Part shown: positions 54,457 to 63,666 of the stretch, piece after piece
Layout: each line of letters starts with the position of its first letter
How positions within the stretch are numbered: position 1 is the stretch's first letter
Origin: Phenylobacterium aquaticum
Lineage (GTDB): Bacteria; Pseudomonadota; Alphaproteobacteria; Caulobacterales; Caulobacteraceae
Direction: 5' to 3'
Assembly: GCA_947378305.1 (NCBI GenBank)
Contig: CANCJJ010000003.1
Location: 62,001 to 126,000 of the forward strand
DNA: 64,000 bases
Program-made: the position numbers and the translations under genes
The notes under the pieces: model-generated
Databases searched by the model: none
Told to the model about the DNA's origin: nothing
Seen by the model: only the letters and a program-made list of their open reading frames with translations

Positions 54457-55635
54457 ATGACACACTTCGACGTTGTCGTTCTGGGGGCGGGCGCTGCGGG
54501 CATGATGTGCGCAGCCACGGCGGGCCAGCGTGGTAGGTCTGTGCTGGTTCTGGACCATGCCCGTGCGCCGGGCGAAAAGATCCGCATCTCCGGCGGTGGG
54601 CGCTGCAACTTTACGAATATCAACACCCGCCCGGCCAATTTCATTTCCCGCAATCCGGCCTTCTGTATTTCGGCCCTGCGTCGCTACCGCCCGGCAGACT
54701 TTATTGGGCTGGTGGACCGTTACGCGATTGCCTGGCACGAAAAGACCCTGGGTCAGCTGTTCTGCGATGACTCCGCCAAACAGATCGTCGACATGATGTT
54801 GAGCGAAATGGCCAAGGGGGGCGTCTCCCTCAGGCTATCGACCACCCTGGACCGGGTGGAACGCACGGGGGCGGGCTTTTCAGTTATTGTCGGGTCTGAA
54901 GTCATTACCTGTAACTCCCTGGTCGTTGCCACCGGTGGCAAGTCGATCCCCAAGATGGGGGCGACGGGACTGGGCTATGATCTGGCCCGCCAGTTTGACC
55001 TGGCCGTCACCGAAATTCGTCCAGCTCTTGTGCCCCTGACCTTTGAAGTTGGCCTGCTGGACAGGCTAAAACCTCTGGCTGGGGTCGCCACGCCGGCACG
55101 GATCAAGCATGACGCTACGCGCTTTGACGAAGCCATGCTGTTCACCCATCGCGGCCTGTCTGGCCCGGCTGTCCTGCAGATTTCTTCCTATTGGCGGGAA
55201 GGGGAGGCTGTGGAGATCAATATGGCCCCGGGCGTTGATCTTTTTGCCGAGCTGAAAAAAGCCCGTGCCACCTCAGGTCGGCAAGCGCCCCAGACCGCCC
55301 TGTCAGAATTTATCCCGAAAAGGCTGGCCCAGCATCTGGTCGAGGCCGAGAAAATTCAGGGTAATCTCGCGGATTGCTCGGACGTCGTCCTCCGGAAACT
55401 CTGTGATGGGGTCCAGGCCTGGCGGGTCAAGCCCGTGGGGTCAGAGGGTTATCGGACGGCCGAGGTCACCCTGGGGGGCGTGGACACAGACGGGCTGGAC
55501 AGCCGGACCCTGGCGGCCCGCGCAGTGCCGGGTCTTTTCTTCATCGGCGAGGTGGTCGATGTCACAGGCTGGCTTGGGGGATATAATTTCCAGTGGGCCT
55601 GGGCGAGCGGCTGGTGCGCAGGCCAGGCGGCCTGA
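54457..55635 (+). CDS. NAD(P)/FAD-dependent oxidoreductase (BaiN/YhiN family)
   Basis: The 392-residue flavoprotein has an N-terminal Rossmann V-V-V-L-G-A-G-A-A-G-M-M-C-A, then the HI0933 signature I-R-I-S-G-G-G-R-C-N-F-T-N near residue 45. The end reads V-V-D-V-T-G-W-L-G-G-Y-N-F-Q-W-A-W-A-S-G. BaiN in gut bacteria reduces bile-acid intermediates, but most members have no known substrate. It follows efp with a 21-bp gap. The ATG at 54457 is preceded by G-G-A-C-A-G-G. Confidence 0.9.
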   Translation: MTHFDVVVLGAGAAGMMCAATAGQRGRSVLVLDHARAPGEKIRISGGGRCNFTNINTRPANFISRNPAFCISALRRYRPADFIGLVDRYAIAWHEKTLGQLFCDDSAKQIVDMMLSEMAKGGVSLRLSTTLDRVERTGAGFSVIVGSEVITCNSLVVATGGKSIPKMGATGLGYDLARQFDLAVTEIRPALVPLTFEVGLLDRLKPLAGVATPARIKHDATRFDEAMLFTHRGLSGPAVLQISSYWREGEAVEINMAPGVDLFAELKKARATSGRQAPQTALSEFIPKRLAQHLVEAEKIQGNLADCSDVVLRKLCDGVQAWRVKPVGSEGYRTAEVTLGGVDTDGLDSRTLAARAVPGLFFIGEVVDVTGWLGGYNFQWAWASGWCAGQAA

Positions 55636-55644
55636 ATATCCGCC

Positions 55645-56304
55645 TCAGCCCAGGGCATCATCGGAGACGAAGGGGTTGGTCTCTCGCTCCCGCCCAAAGG
55701 TGGACATGGGGCCATGTCCGGGAACAAAGGCGACATCATTTCCAAGCGGCCATAGCTTCCCCGTAATGGCGGCAATCAGGTCCGGATAATTTCCCCGTGG
55801 GAAGTCCGTTCGGCCAATGGACCCTTGAAACAAGACATCACCGACCTGGGCAAATCGGGCGTCGCGGTGGAAGAAGATCACATGCCCTGGCGTGTGCCCC
55901 GGGCAGTGGATCACCTCGAACTGGGTCTCGCCGAGAGTCACAATGTCCCCATCGGCCAGCCATCGGGTGGGAACGAAGCTGCGCGCGCCGGGCATGCCAT
56001 ACTTGGCTCCGGATGCCGGGATTTCATCAATCAGGAATTGATCGTCAGGATGCGGACCCTCAATGGGCACACCGGTCAGGGCCTGGAGTTCCGCCGTTCC
56101 TCCCGCATGGTCGAGATGGCCGTGGGTGATCCAGATCTTTTCCAGGGTCAGCCCGTGGGTTTCCAGGGCTGCCATCAGGCGCGGCACCTCGCCGCCGGGA
56201 TCGATGATGGCCGCCTTCAGGGTCTTGGCGCACCACACGATTGTGCAGTTCTGCTGAAGCGGAGTGACGGGAGCAATTACGGCGCGGATGGCTTGATCGG
56301 TCAT
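55645..56304 (-). CDS. MBL-fold metallo-hydrolase (glyoxalase II-like)
   Basis: I use the ATG at 56304 (M-T-D-Q-A-I-R-A-V); the longest open frame begins at a TTG 14 codons upstream without a ribosome-binding site. The 219-residue protein has the metal site T-H-G-H-L-D-H-A-G-G, a second His in I-H-C-P-G-H-T-P-G-H and a bridging Asp in V-G-D-V-L-F. It also has the final H-G-P-M-S-T-F. This is the GloB-like group that hydrolyses thioesters such as S-lactoylglutathione or persulfides. It is convergent with the flavoprotein gene. Confidence 0.9.
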   Translation of the reverse strand: MTDQAIRAVIAPVTPLQQNCTIVWCAKTLKAAIIDPGGEVPRLMAALETHGLTLEKIWITHGHLDHAGGTAELQALTGVPIEGPHPDDQFLIDEIPASGAKYGMPGARSFVPTRWLADGDIVTLGETQFEVIHCPGHTPGHVIFFHRDARFAQVGDVLFQGSIGRTDFPRGNYPDLIAAITGKLWPLGNDVAFVPGHGPMSTFGRERETNPFVSDDALG

Positions 56305-56394
56305 GGGCCTAACATGTTGGCTCATGGGGGATTTGGGAAGGGGCAAACTTGCGCTCGACTTGGCGGGACCGTCCGTGGGGGGTAGACCTCAGCC

Positions 56395-58839
56395 ATGTTG
56401 CCGGTTGAGGACATATTGCCAGACCTGCTGGCCGCTCTGGCGCGCCGGAACAGTGCGGTCCTTGTGGCCCCTCCCGGGGCGGGCAAGACGACCCTGGTGC
56501 CGCTCAGGCTGCTTGACGCCCCCTGGTTGGGGGATCGCAAGATCATCATGCTGGAGCCGCGCAGACTGGCGGCGCGGGCAGCGGCGGAGCGCATGGCGCA
56601 GACCCTGGGTGAGGCGGTGGGCGAGCGGGTGGGTTACCGCGTCCGCATGACGGCAAAGGTCTCGGCCCGGACCCGGATCGAGGTGGTGACCGAGGGGGTC
56701 TTCAGCCGCATGATCCTGGCGGACCCATCCCTGGAATCCGTGGGTGCGGTCATTTTTGACGAGTTTCACGAGCGCAGCCTGGATGCCGATCTGGGCCTTG
56801 CCCTCGCAAGGGACAGTCAGACCCTTTTGCGGGAGGACCTCCGCCTGCTGGTTATGTCGGCCACCCTGGATGGTGCGGCCATTGCCAGGCTGCTGGACGA
56901 GGCCCCGGTGCTGGAAAGTCTTGGGCGGGCCTATCCGGTCGAGACCCATTATCTGGGGCGGCCTGATCCCATGGGGCTGGAAGACAGCATGGTCCGGGCC
57001 ATCGGCCGGGCGCTTGCAGACAATGAGGGCAGTCTTCTGGCCTTCCTGCCCGGTCAGGCGGAGATCCGGCGAACAGCGGACCGGCTGGCTCAGAAGATCC
57101 GTAGCCACAATATCCTGATTGCCCCGCTTTATGGGGCCCTGGACCTCGCCCAGCAGGACCTCGCCCTGGCTCCCGCGCCGGCCGGATACCGCAAGATCGT
57201 CCTGGCCACGTCGATCGCCGAAACGAGCCTGACCATTCAGGGGGTTCGGGTGGTGATTGATTCCGGGCTGGCCCGGGTGCCCCGGTTTGATCCGGCCAGT
57301 GGTCTGACCCGGCTGGTAACGGTGCGGGTGAGCCGGGCGGCTGCCGATCAGCGCCGGGGACGCGCCGGACGCACCGAGCCAGGGGTCTGTTACCGTCTTT
57401 GGGACGAGGTCGAGACCCGGGCCCTGCCAGCCTTTGCCGATCCCGAAATCCGCGAGGCCGACCTGTCAGGCCTGGCCCTCGACCTGGCCCGGTGGGGTGC
57501 CCGCGATCCGGCGAGCCTGGCCTTTCTGGACCCGCCGCCGACGGCGGCCTTCGCTGAAGCCCGGGCCTTGCTGGGACGGCTGGAGGCCCTGACCCCGGAC
57601 GGGGTTCTGACGCCACACGGAGAGGGCCTCAGTGAATTTCCCCTGGTACCTCGGTTGGCTCACATGGTTTTGGTGGCTGGCCGCAGGGGTCAGGCGGGCA
57701 GGGCGGCCCAGATTGCGGCCTTGCTGAGTGAGCGCGGCCTGGGAGGCCGGGACACGGACATCAAGTCTCGCCTGGAGGGCTTCCGGCGCGACCGCGGGGC
57801 CAGGGCCCAGGAGGCGCGGTCCCTGGCAGAGCGCTGGACGAAACTGGCGGGGCCAGCGGGAGGCGACGCCCCGCTAGAAGATGGGTTGATCCTGGCCCTG
57901 GCCTTCCCTGAGCGCATTGCCCGGGCGAGAGGGCCTTTGGGGGAGTTTCAACTGGTCAATGGCCGAGGAGCCTATCTGGAGCCGACAGACGCCCTGGCCC
58001 GGGAACCCTGGCTGGCGGTCGCTGAACTTGGCAGCGGCGACCGACGTGATCGTATTCTTCTGGCGACGGCCCTCGATCCAGCGGCATTGTCCACGGTCTT
58101 TGCCGATCAGATCGAGGTGGAGGACCGGCTGGAACCGGGTCCGACGGGGCGGTTGCGTGCCAGGCGGCTCACCCGCCTGGGCAGGCTGGTCTTGAAGGAG
58201 GAGGTGGAGGAAAGGCCCGATCCCGCACGAATTATAATGGCCCTGGCCGAACATGCCCGCCTTGACGGGCTCACGTCGCTCAACTGGGGGGCAGGGGCCC
58301 TGGCTCTGCGTGCGCGCCTTGAGTTTCTGCAGTCTCTTGGCCTGTTACTCGACGCAGACCTGTCCGATCATGCCCTGCGGCAGACCGTGACAGACTGGCT
58401 GGTGCCCCTGCTTGCCGGGCGACGTGCCCTGTCTGAAGTACCTGAATCCGCACTCGAAGCGGCACTGCGCGGGCAATTGACCTGGGGGCAACAGGCTGAA
58501 CTTGATCGACTTGCGCCCCTTCGCTGGACGGCCCCCACAGGCAATAGCTTCTCCATCGACTATGACCCCGTGACGGGGCCAAGGGTGGAGGTGCGGGTGC
58601 AGGAGGTCTTTGGTCTTGCAGACCATCCCGCCATTGCCCAAGGCCGCGTGGCCCTGACCCTCGCCCTTCTATCGCCCGCCCACAGGCCGATCCAGACAAC
58701 CCGCGACCTCCCGGGATTCTGGAAGGGCTCCTGGAAGGACGTGCGGTCGGACATGCGGGGCCGCTATCCCCGGCATGTCTGGCCCGAAGACCCCGCAACG
58801 GCGACACCTACCGCCCGGGCAAAGCCCCGGGGAACCTGA
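56395..58839 (+). CDS. hrpB: ATP-dependent helicase HrpB
   Basis: This 814-residue DEAH-type helicase has Walker A A-P-P-G-A-G-K-T (residues 25-32), D-E-F-H at 122-125, V-M-S-A-T-L-D as motif III and L-A-T-S-I-A-E-T-S-L-T-I. Motif VI is A-D-Q-R-R-G-R-A-G-R-T, then the HrpB-specific C-terminal domain with L-V-P-L-L-A-G and F-W-K-G-S-W-K-D-V-R-S-D-M-R-G-R-Y-P-R-H. The cellular role of HrpB is not well known; RNA processing or envelope stress have been suggested. Confidence 0.95.
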   Translation: MLPVEDILPDLLAALARRNSAVLVAPPGAGKTTLVPLRLLDAPWLGDRKIIMLEPRRLAARAAAERMAQTLGEAVGERVGYRVRMTAKVSARTRIEVVTEGVFSRMILADPSLESVGAVIFDEFHERSLDADLGLALARDSQTLLREDLRLLVMSATLDGAAIARLLDEAPVLESLGRAYPVETHYLGRPDPMGLEDSMVRAIGRALADNEGSLLAFLPGQAEIRRTADRLAQKIRSHNILIAPLYGALDLAQQDLALAPAPAGYRKIVLATSIAETSLTIQGVRVVIDSGLARVPRFDPASGLTRLVTVRVSRAAADQRRGRAGRTEPGVCYRLWDEVETRALPAFADPEIREADLSGLALDLARWGARDPASLAFLDPPPTAAFAEARALLGRLEALTPDGVLTPHGEGLSEFPLVPRLAHMVLVAGRRGQAGRAAQIAALLSERGLGGRDTDIKSRLEGFRRDRGARAQEARSLAERWTKLAGPAGGDAPLEDGLILALAFPERIARARGPLGEFQLVNGRGAYLEPTDALAREPWLAVAELGSGDRRDRILLATALDPAALSTVFADQIEVEDRLEPGPTGRLRARRLTRLGRLVLKEEVEERPDPARIIMALAEHARLDGLTSLNWGAGALALRARLEFLQSLGLLLDADLSDHALRQTVTDWLVPLLAGRRALSEVPESALEAALRGQLTWGQQAELDRLAPLRWTAPTGNSFSIDYDPVTGPRVEVRVQEVFGLADHPAIAQGRVALTLALLSPAHRPIQTTRDLPGFWKGSWKDVRSDMRGRYPRHVWPEDPATATPTARAKPRGT

Positions 58840-58841
58840 CC

Positions 58842-59639
58842 TCAGGTGGAGGCCGCGTAGATCATAATGCCTGTTGCGACAGCCAGGTTGAGGCTGTCTG
58901 CCCGCCCCCGCATGGGGATCTTGACGTTGACGTCGCAAAGATCCGCCAGGTCTGGCGTCAGTCCCTGCTGCTCATTGCCCATCAGGATCAGGGCCGGGGC
59001 CCGGTAATCGGCATGCAGATGGTCTGTGGTGGCCGTGAGCAAGGTTCCGACCACTGAGCCCGGCCAGGTCGTGCGCCAGGCGCTGAAGGCGCTCTCTGAG
59101 GCCCGCGTGATGGGTACGGCGAAGACGGACCCCATGGTCGCCCGCACGGCTTCGACGGAATAAGGGTCGCAGCACTCCCCGACCAATATGACCCCGCCAC
59201 ACCCGGCGGCATCGGCGGTCCGGATAATGGTCCCCAGGTTGCCCGGATCCCTGACCCGATGCAGGGCAACCCAGCAATTTGAAGCCTCCGGAACCAGTTG
59301 GCTCAGCGGGGTAAAGACCTGCTGAAACACCCCAACAACAGCCTGGGGGTTATCGCGCCGTGACACCTTGGCGAGAATATCGAGGGTGACTTCCAGAACC
59401 TCTCCGCCAGCCTTGAGCGTGGCAGCCATGGCCTGTCGCAGCAGGGGGTGACGAGTCGCCTCTGGGCCATACATCAAGATCTGGGGCGCGTGGCCCAGTT
59501 CAACGGCATCGGTCACGATCTTCAGGCCCTCGGCCACGAACAGGCCGCTCTCGTCCCTGTCCTTGCGCATGTGCAGGGCGCGCACAGCCTTGACCGTCGG
59601 ATTGGTCAGGGACGTGACCTGGCGGGAGTCTGCGCTCAT
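58842..59639 (-). CDS. TrmH/SpoU family RNA methyltransferase
   Basis: I use the ATG at 59639, which overlaps the stop of the upstream methyltransferase (ATGA); a longer frame adds 25 residues. The 265-residue protein has an N-terminal substrate domain (L-H-M-R-K-D-R-D-E-S-G-L-F-V-A-E-G) and the SPOUT knot: R-D-P-G-N-L-G-T-I-I-R-T-A-D-A, L-I-L-M-G-N-E-Q-Q-G-L and the final S-L-N-L-A-V-A-T-G-I. It should 2'-O-methylate rRNA or tRNA; the exact site is unknown. It is translationally coupled to the upstream gene. Confidence 0.93.
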   Translation of the reverse strand: MSADSRQVTSLTNPTVKAVRALHMRKDRDESGLFVAEGLKIVTDAVELGHAPQILMYGPEATRHPLLRQAMAATLKAGGEVLEVTLDILAKVSRRDNPQAVVGVFQQVFTPLSQLVPEASNCWVALHRVRDPGNLGTIIRTADAAGCGGVILVGECCDPYSVEAVRATMGSVFAVPITRASESAFSAWRTTWPGSVVGTLLTATTDHLHADYRAPALILMGNEQQGLTPDLADLCDVNVKIPMRGRADSLNLAVATGIMIYAAST

Positions 59640-60538
59640 GAGGTCCAGCGTGCGAAGAAGCTCATGCCGATTTCCCGTGTGCCGTCGTCCTGGGTCAGGG
59701 CAAGTTCTCCCCACTCAATTGCCCCCCCCTTGTCGGCGAGGTTCGCGCTCAAGAGCCCGGCAAGGGCCGCGCCGGAGATACGCTCTGCATAGGCATTCAG
59801 GAGCAAAAAAGAGGCATTTTCGGCCAGGATCTTGGCGCAAAGCGTGGCGAGTTCGGGCAGGTCATCAAACAGTTTCCAGACCTCCCCATCGGGACCCCGG
59901 CCGTATTTCGGGGGGTCCAGAATGATCCCGTCATAGGTGGAACCCCGCCGGACTTCGCGCTGAACAAACCGTCGGGCATCCTCACAAATCCAGCGAATGG
60001 GGCGGTCATCCAGGCCCGACAGGGTGGCATTCTCCCTGGCCCAGCCAATGGCTTTCTTGGAGGCGTCAATATGGGTAACCGAGGCTCCAGCGGCTGCGCA
60101 AACTAGACTGGCAACACCGGTATAACCAAATAAATTCAGTATCTTTAGGGGTCTACTTGATCCACGTATCCGGGCGTCCAACCAGGCCCAGTTCGCGGCC
60201 TGTTCAGGGAAGAAGGCCAGGTGCCGAAAGGTGGTAAACCGCGCCTTGAACTTCACATCCCCCCAGGCCAGAGGCCAGGTATCCCGCGGCTGCTCGCGAA
60301 ACCGCCAGCGCCCCGCATCATCCTCATCGGTGGGATCAAAGACCGCATCAGCCCCTGCCCAAACCCCGTCGTCATCCCGGGGAGCCCACATGCACTGGGG
60401 CTCTGGACGGACAACGCGATAGGGGCCGTAACGCTCCAGCTTGCGGCCATGACCACTGTCGATCAGGGCATAGTCCGACCATCCGGTCGTACGCATCAGG
60501 GTTGGGGCAGCCGAAACGGCGGGGCGGAAATTGCTCAT
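59636..60538 (-). CDS. Class I SAM-dependent methyltransferase (RlmI-like)
   Basis: The 300-residue protein has motif I L-N-L-F-G-Y-T-G-V-A-S-L near residue 131, motif II V-T-H-I-D-A-S-K-K-A-I-G-W-A and the catalytic-type I-L-D-P-P-K-Y-G-R-G near residue 207. This is the pattern of the rRNA cytosine or guanine methyltransferase family (RlmI/RlmK/RsmD type). N-terminal PUA-like residues that RlmI has are reduced here. It is translated together with the downstream TrmH-type gene, which suggests both act on the ribosome. Confidence 0.88.
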   Translation of the reverse strand: MSNFRPAVSAAPTLMRTTGWSDYALIDSGHGRKLERYGPYRVVRPEPQCMWAPRDDDGVWAGADAVFDPTDEDDAGRWRFREQPRDTWPLAWGDVKFKARFTTFRHLAFFPEQAANWAWLDARIRGSSRPLKILNLFGYTGVASLVCAAAGASVTHIDASKKAIGWARENATLSGLDDRPIRWICEDARRFVQREVRRGSTYDGIILDPPKYGRGPDGEVWKLFDDLPELATLCAKILAENASFLLLNAYAERISGAALAGLLSANLADKGGAIEWGELALTQDDGTREIGMSFFARWTS

Positions 60539-60575
60539 GGCCTTGGCTTATCTGGTTCGGCGACGGGGTGCAAAG

Positions 60576-62636
60576 TCAGGGCGAGACGGCCGATGCGGCG
60601 CTGACGGCACCTGTATAGGTATATCCGCCCCGCCGGAGATCTGCGCTCAAGGTGAGGGGGGCTACCCCGCCGTTCAGATGCGCGCGATAGACGGCGAGGT
60701 TCTCAAGCACGCGCATGACGTAATTTCTTGTTTCAGAAAAAGAAATGCATTCGATGTAGTCGACAGGGTCGGTTCCCCCGGCGCGCGGATCGCCACAAAA
60801 GCTCGCCCAGAGGTTCGAGCGGCTTGGTCCGGCATTGTATCCCGCCACGGCCATGACATAGGACCCGGAAAATGAATTCACCAGTCCGCCCAGATAGCTG
60901 GAGCCAAGTTGCATGTTGTAATCCGGATCGGACAGACGCTCGGTCGAGAAAGGCGTTCCGTTCTTTCTGGCCACGGCAGCGGCTGTGGTCGGCATGAGTT
61001 GCATCATGCCGCGCGCGCCGACGCCGGAGCGAACGGTAGGGTCGAAGCCACTTTCCTGTCGGGTGATGGCCAGGACGAGAGCCGCCTCCGGGGCATTGGG
61101 GGCGTCTGGAACCTCCCGGCGAGGATATCCCCGTTCCGGCAAGACCAGGCCGCGCTGGGCTGCGGTCCGCACAACCTTCATTGAGGTATCCTGGTCCCCA
61201 TAGGCCCGAACCAGGTCGACCAGTTGCGCTTCTTCCTGGGTGGTTGGGAGCAAGTCGTCCAGTTGCAAGGCGAGGGTTCTGAACAGGTCCCGATTGCCGA
61301 TTTTCATCAACAACCTCAACGCCTTTACGGTATCTCGGGACTCAAACTGCTGTCGGTCTGCCGAGGTGATTTCCGGGTCGGTGCCGAGGTTCAGCTCCGT
61401 GAGGCCCAGCTTTTCCGCGGCGAGCTGGCCATAGAAGGTGGTCTTGAACTGGGCTGCCGAGCTGTAGAAAATATCCGCAACCTCATAGCCCGCCATCTCT
61501 TCCACAGCCCGTCCGCGCCAGTACATGGCCCGGGCACGCGTTATGGGCGAGACGCTGATCAGGTCGATTTTCTTGAAATGCTCTTCTGCCCTTGCCGGAT
61601 CATGCAGGCGGGTGAGGGCGACCCAGCCCGCGTAAAATTCTGCCTCGGTGGCATCTGCGCCCGCGGTGAGACCTGTATTTGCTGCGGCGAGATAGGCGGC
61701 CTGGTCATCGCGGTTGCGAAGGGCTGAAATGGTGAGCTGGTAGCGTTCATCCCAGATCCGGGTGGCCATCTCCGGGGAAGTCACCCGGGTCGGAAAGGCG
61801 GGCAAAAGGGCCCGGGCCTCGGCATCCTGGCCAGCTTTTCGATAATAGGCGGCCTTCTCGAAGGCGAGGGCCGGACTGTCTGCAACCGAGGACGGCAGGG
61901 ACTCAACAAGGCTGAGGGCAGACGCCGAATTCTGGCGCAGGGCAATCCTGGCCTGGGCCAGAAGCTGCTGAACCGGATCGAGGAGAGGGATCATGGCCTG
62001 TGCGGCGGGGCCCTGGTTTCCAAAGAGCAGCAAGTCAGCCCGCGCCTGGTGGTCCTCAGGGGTCAGAATGTCGCCGAACCGGGCTAAAATGACGCGCTGC
62101 GGCTCGGCTTCAAAGACGCGTTGGGTCCAGATCTTACGAATGAGGGCCGTTGCCTTGCCGTTTTCGCCCTTTGAGCGGAGGGCTTCAGCCAGGGCCAGGC
62201 TGCCTTCGGCTGTTTGCGGCTCTGCGCCGGAGAAATTTGCAATGACCTGATCCGGGGACCAGCCAAACTCGCGAATACGGCGCTCCAGGGCAATCTGTCG
62301 GCGGGAGTCCCGGGGCCAGCCTGCGAGATCGCGCCTCGCCTGGTCCAGTTCGGCGATGGTCAGGCTCGAGGCGCTAGAGTCTGCGAGAACCCAAGTGACA
62401 AGTTTCCGGGCCGTAGGGTCCTGTAGGGTCGCCAAGAATGTCCGAGTGGCCGCAACATCCCCGCGACGAGCCGCCGCCAGGGCATTCGAAATTGTTGTGG
62501 AGGTCTCGCCATCCACCGTCTCACGCAGGTCCGGGCTGGCCGGATCGGCGGGCAGGGGAACCTGGGCCAAGGCAGTACTGGTCAGGGCCAGAGCTCCCAA
62601 ACCAGCCAGCCCAAAGCGGATCAAACGGGACAACAA
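60576..62636 (-). CDS. Soluble lytic transglycosylase (Slt70-like)
   Basis: No ATG is available near the 5' end. I choose the TTG at 62636, with CCGGAG 9 bp upstream, which gives a clean signal peptide (M-L-S-R-L-I-R-F-G-L-A-G-L-G, cleaved near A-L-A-Q). The 686-residue protein has a long superhelical U-domain and a C-terminal SLT domain with the catalytic Glu in T-R-Q-E-S-G-F-D, G-A-R-G-M-M-Q-L-M-P and A-V-A-G-Y-N-A-G. The periplasmic enzyme cleaves peptidoglycan to 1,6-anhydromuropeptides, which feed NagZ. Divergent from dapA. Confidence 0.92.
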   Translation of the reverse strand: MLSRLIRFGLAGLGALALTSTALAQVPLPADPASPDLRETVDGETSTTISNALAAARRGDVAATRTFLATLQDPTARKLVTWVLADSSASSLTIAELDQARRDLAGWPRDSRRQIALERRIREFGWSPDQVIANFSGAEPQTAEGSLALAEALRSKGENGKATALIRKIWTQRVFEAEPQRVILARFGDILTPEDHQARADLLLFGNQGPAAQAMIPLLDPVQQLLAQARIALRQNSASALSLVESLPSSVADSPALAFEKAAYYRKAGQDAEARALLPAFPTRVTSPEMATRIWDERYQLTISALRNRDDQAAYLAAANTGLTAGADATEAEFYAGWVALTRLHDPARAEEHFKKIDLISVSPITRARAMYWRGRAVEEMAGYEVADIFYSSAAQFKTTFYGQLAAEKLGLTELNLGTDPEITSADRQQFESRDTVKALRLLMKIGNRDLFRTLALQLDDLLPTTQEEAQLVDLVRAYGDQDTSMKVVRTAAQRGLVLPERGYPRREVPDAPNAPEAALVLAITRQESGFDPTVRSGVGARGMMQLMPTTAAAVARKNGTPFSTERLSDPDYNMQLGSSYLGGLVNSFSGSYVMAVAGYNAGPSRSNLWASFCGDPRAGGTDPVDYIECISFSETRNYVMRVLENLAVYRAHLNGGVAPLTLSADLRRGGYTYTGAVSAASAVSP

Positions 62637-62769
62637 GGACGAAAACTCCGGCAGGCAAACCAAAATAACAAACTCAATCAGTTGCGGCGGGGGGGCAGTC
62701 CGCCATATTGTCCAGACAAACCCCTGAGGCCGCAAGCATAGGCCTCGTCTTCACGGCTTTTTGCAGACC

Positions 62770-63654
62770 ATGTCCGATCCATTGTTCAAGGGTGTGATTC
62801 CCGCCCTCATTACGCCCTTCTTAGCAGGGGCTGTCGATGAGCAGGCATTTGTTGCGCTCGTGGAGCGACAAATTGCCGGGGGCGTCCATGGACTTGTCCC
62901 CGTGGGCACGACGGGTGAAACCGCGACCTTGAGCCATGATGAGCACAGGCGGGTGGTAGAGCTGGCCGTGAAGACGGCCGCAGGCCGTGTTCCTGTGATT
63001 GCCGGCGCGGGATCGAATTCGACCCGCGAGGCTATTGAGCTGGTTCGACATGCCAAGACGATCGGGGCCGATGCGGCCCTGGTGGTGACGCCTTATTACA
63101 ACCGTCCAAGCCAGGAAGGGCTCTACGCCCACTATGCGGCGATCAATGAGGCGGTTCAGCTTCCTGTGCTTGTTTACAACGTTCCCGGCCGGACGAGCGT
63201 GGATATCTCTGATGCCACCCTCGCACGCCTGTCCAAGCTTCCGAACATTGTCGGGGTCAAGGACGCAACGGGTGATATGGTTCGGGCGACGGTCCAGCGC
63301 ATCACCTGCGGGGACGACTGGGTCATGCTGTCCGGTGATGATCCCACGGCCCTGGGCTATATGGCTCATGGCGGGCATGGGTGCATTTCCGTGACGGCCA
63401 ATGTCGCGCCCGAGCAGTGCGCCAGCTTCTATAACGCCGCTCTCGCTGGAGACTGGCTTGCGGCCAGGGCCTGGCAGGATCGACTGGTTCGGCTGCATCG
63501 TGCCCTGTTTACGGACGCCTCGCCCGCCCCGACAAAATTCGCCCTGGCGAGTTTGGGGCTTTGTGACGAGGCGGTGCGGCTGCCCATAGCCCCGGCGTCG
63601 GAAGCCTCGCGAGCCGAAGTTCTGGCCGCAATCCGGGAGGTCGGCGTCGTCTGA
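62770..63654 (+). CDS. dapA: 4-hydroxy-tetrahydrodipicolinate synthase
   Basis: I use the ATG at 62770, three codons after an in-frame TTG. The 294-residue TIM-barrel enzyme has G-T-T-G-E-T (Thr47, Thr48), the substrate-loop [10 protein letters not shown], the proton-relay Tyr136 (V-Y-N-V-P-G-R-T) and the Schiff-base Lys164 (V-G-V-K-D-A-T-G-D). It condenses pyruvate and aspartate semialdehyde in lysine and meso-diaminopimelate synthesis. smpB follows after 12 bp, a frequent alphaproteobacterial order. Confidence 0.96.
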   Translation: MSDPLFKGVIPALITPFLAGAVDEQAFVALVERQIAGGVHGLVPVGTTGETATLSHDEHRRVVELAVKTAAGRVPVIAGAGSNSTREAIELVRHAKTIGADAALVVTPYYNRPSQEGLYAHYAAINEAVQLPVLVYNVPGRTSVDISDATLARLSKLPNIVGVKDATGDMVRATVQRITCGDDWVMLSGDDPTALGYMAHGGHGCISVTANVAPEQCASFYNAALAGDWLAARAWQDRLVRLHRALFTDASPAPTKFALASLGLCDEAVRLPIAPASEASRAEVLAAIREVGVV

Positions 63655-63666
63655 CGTCGGAACCCC

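Noticed and set aside
56305-56346. Longer start for the MBL hydrolase
   Set aside because: Begins at a TTG with no ribosome-binding site; ATG at 56304 gives the usual family start.
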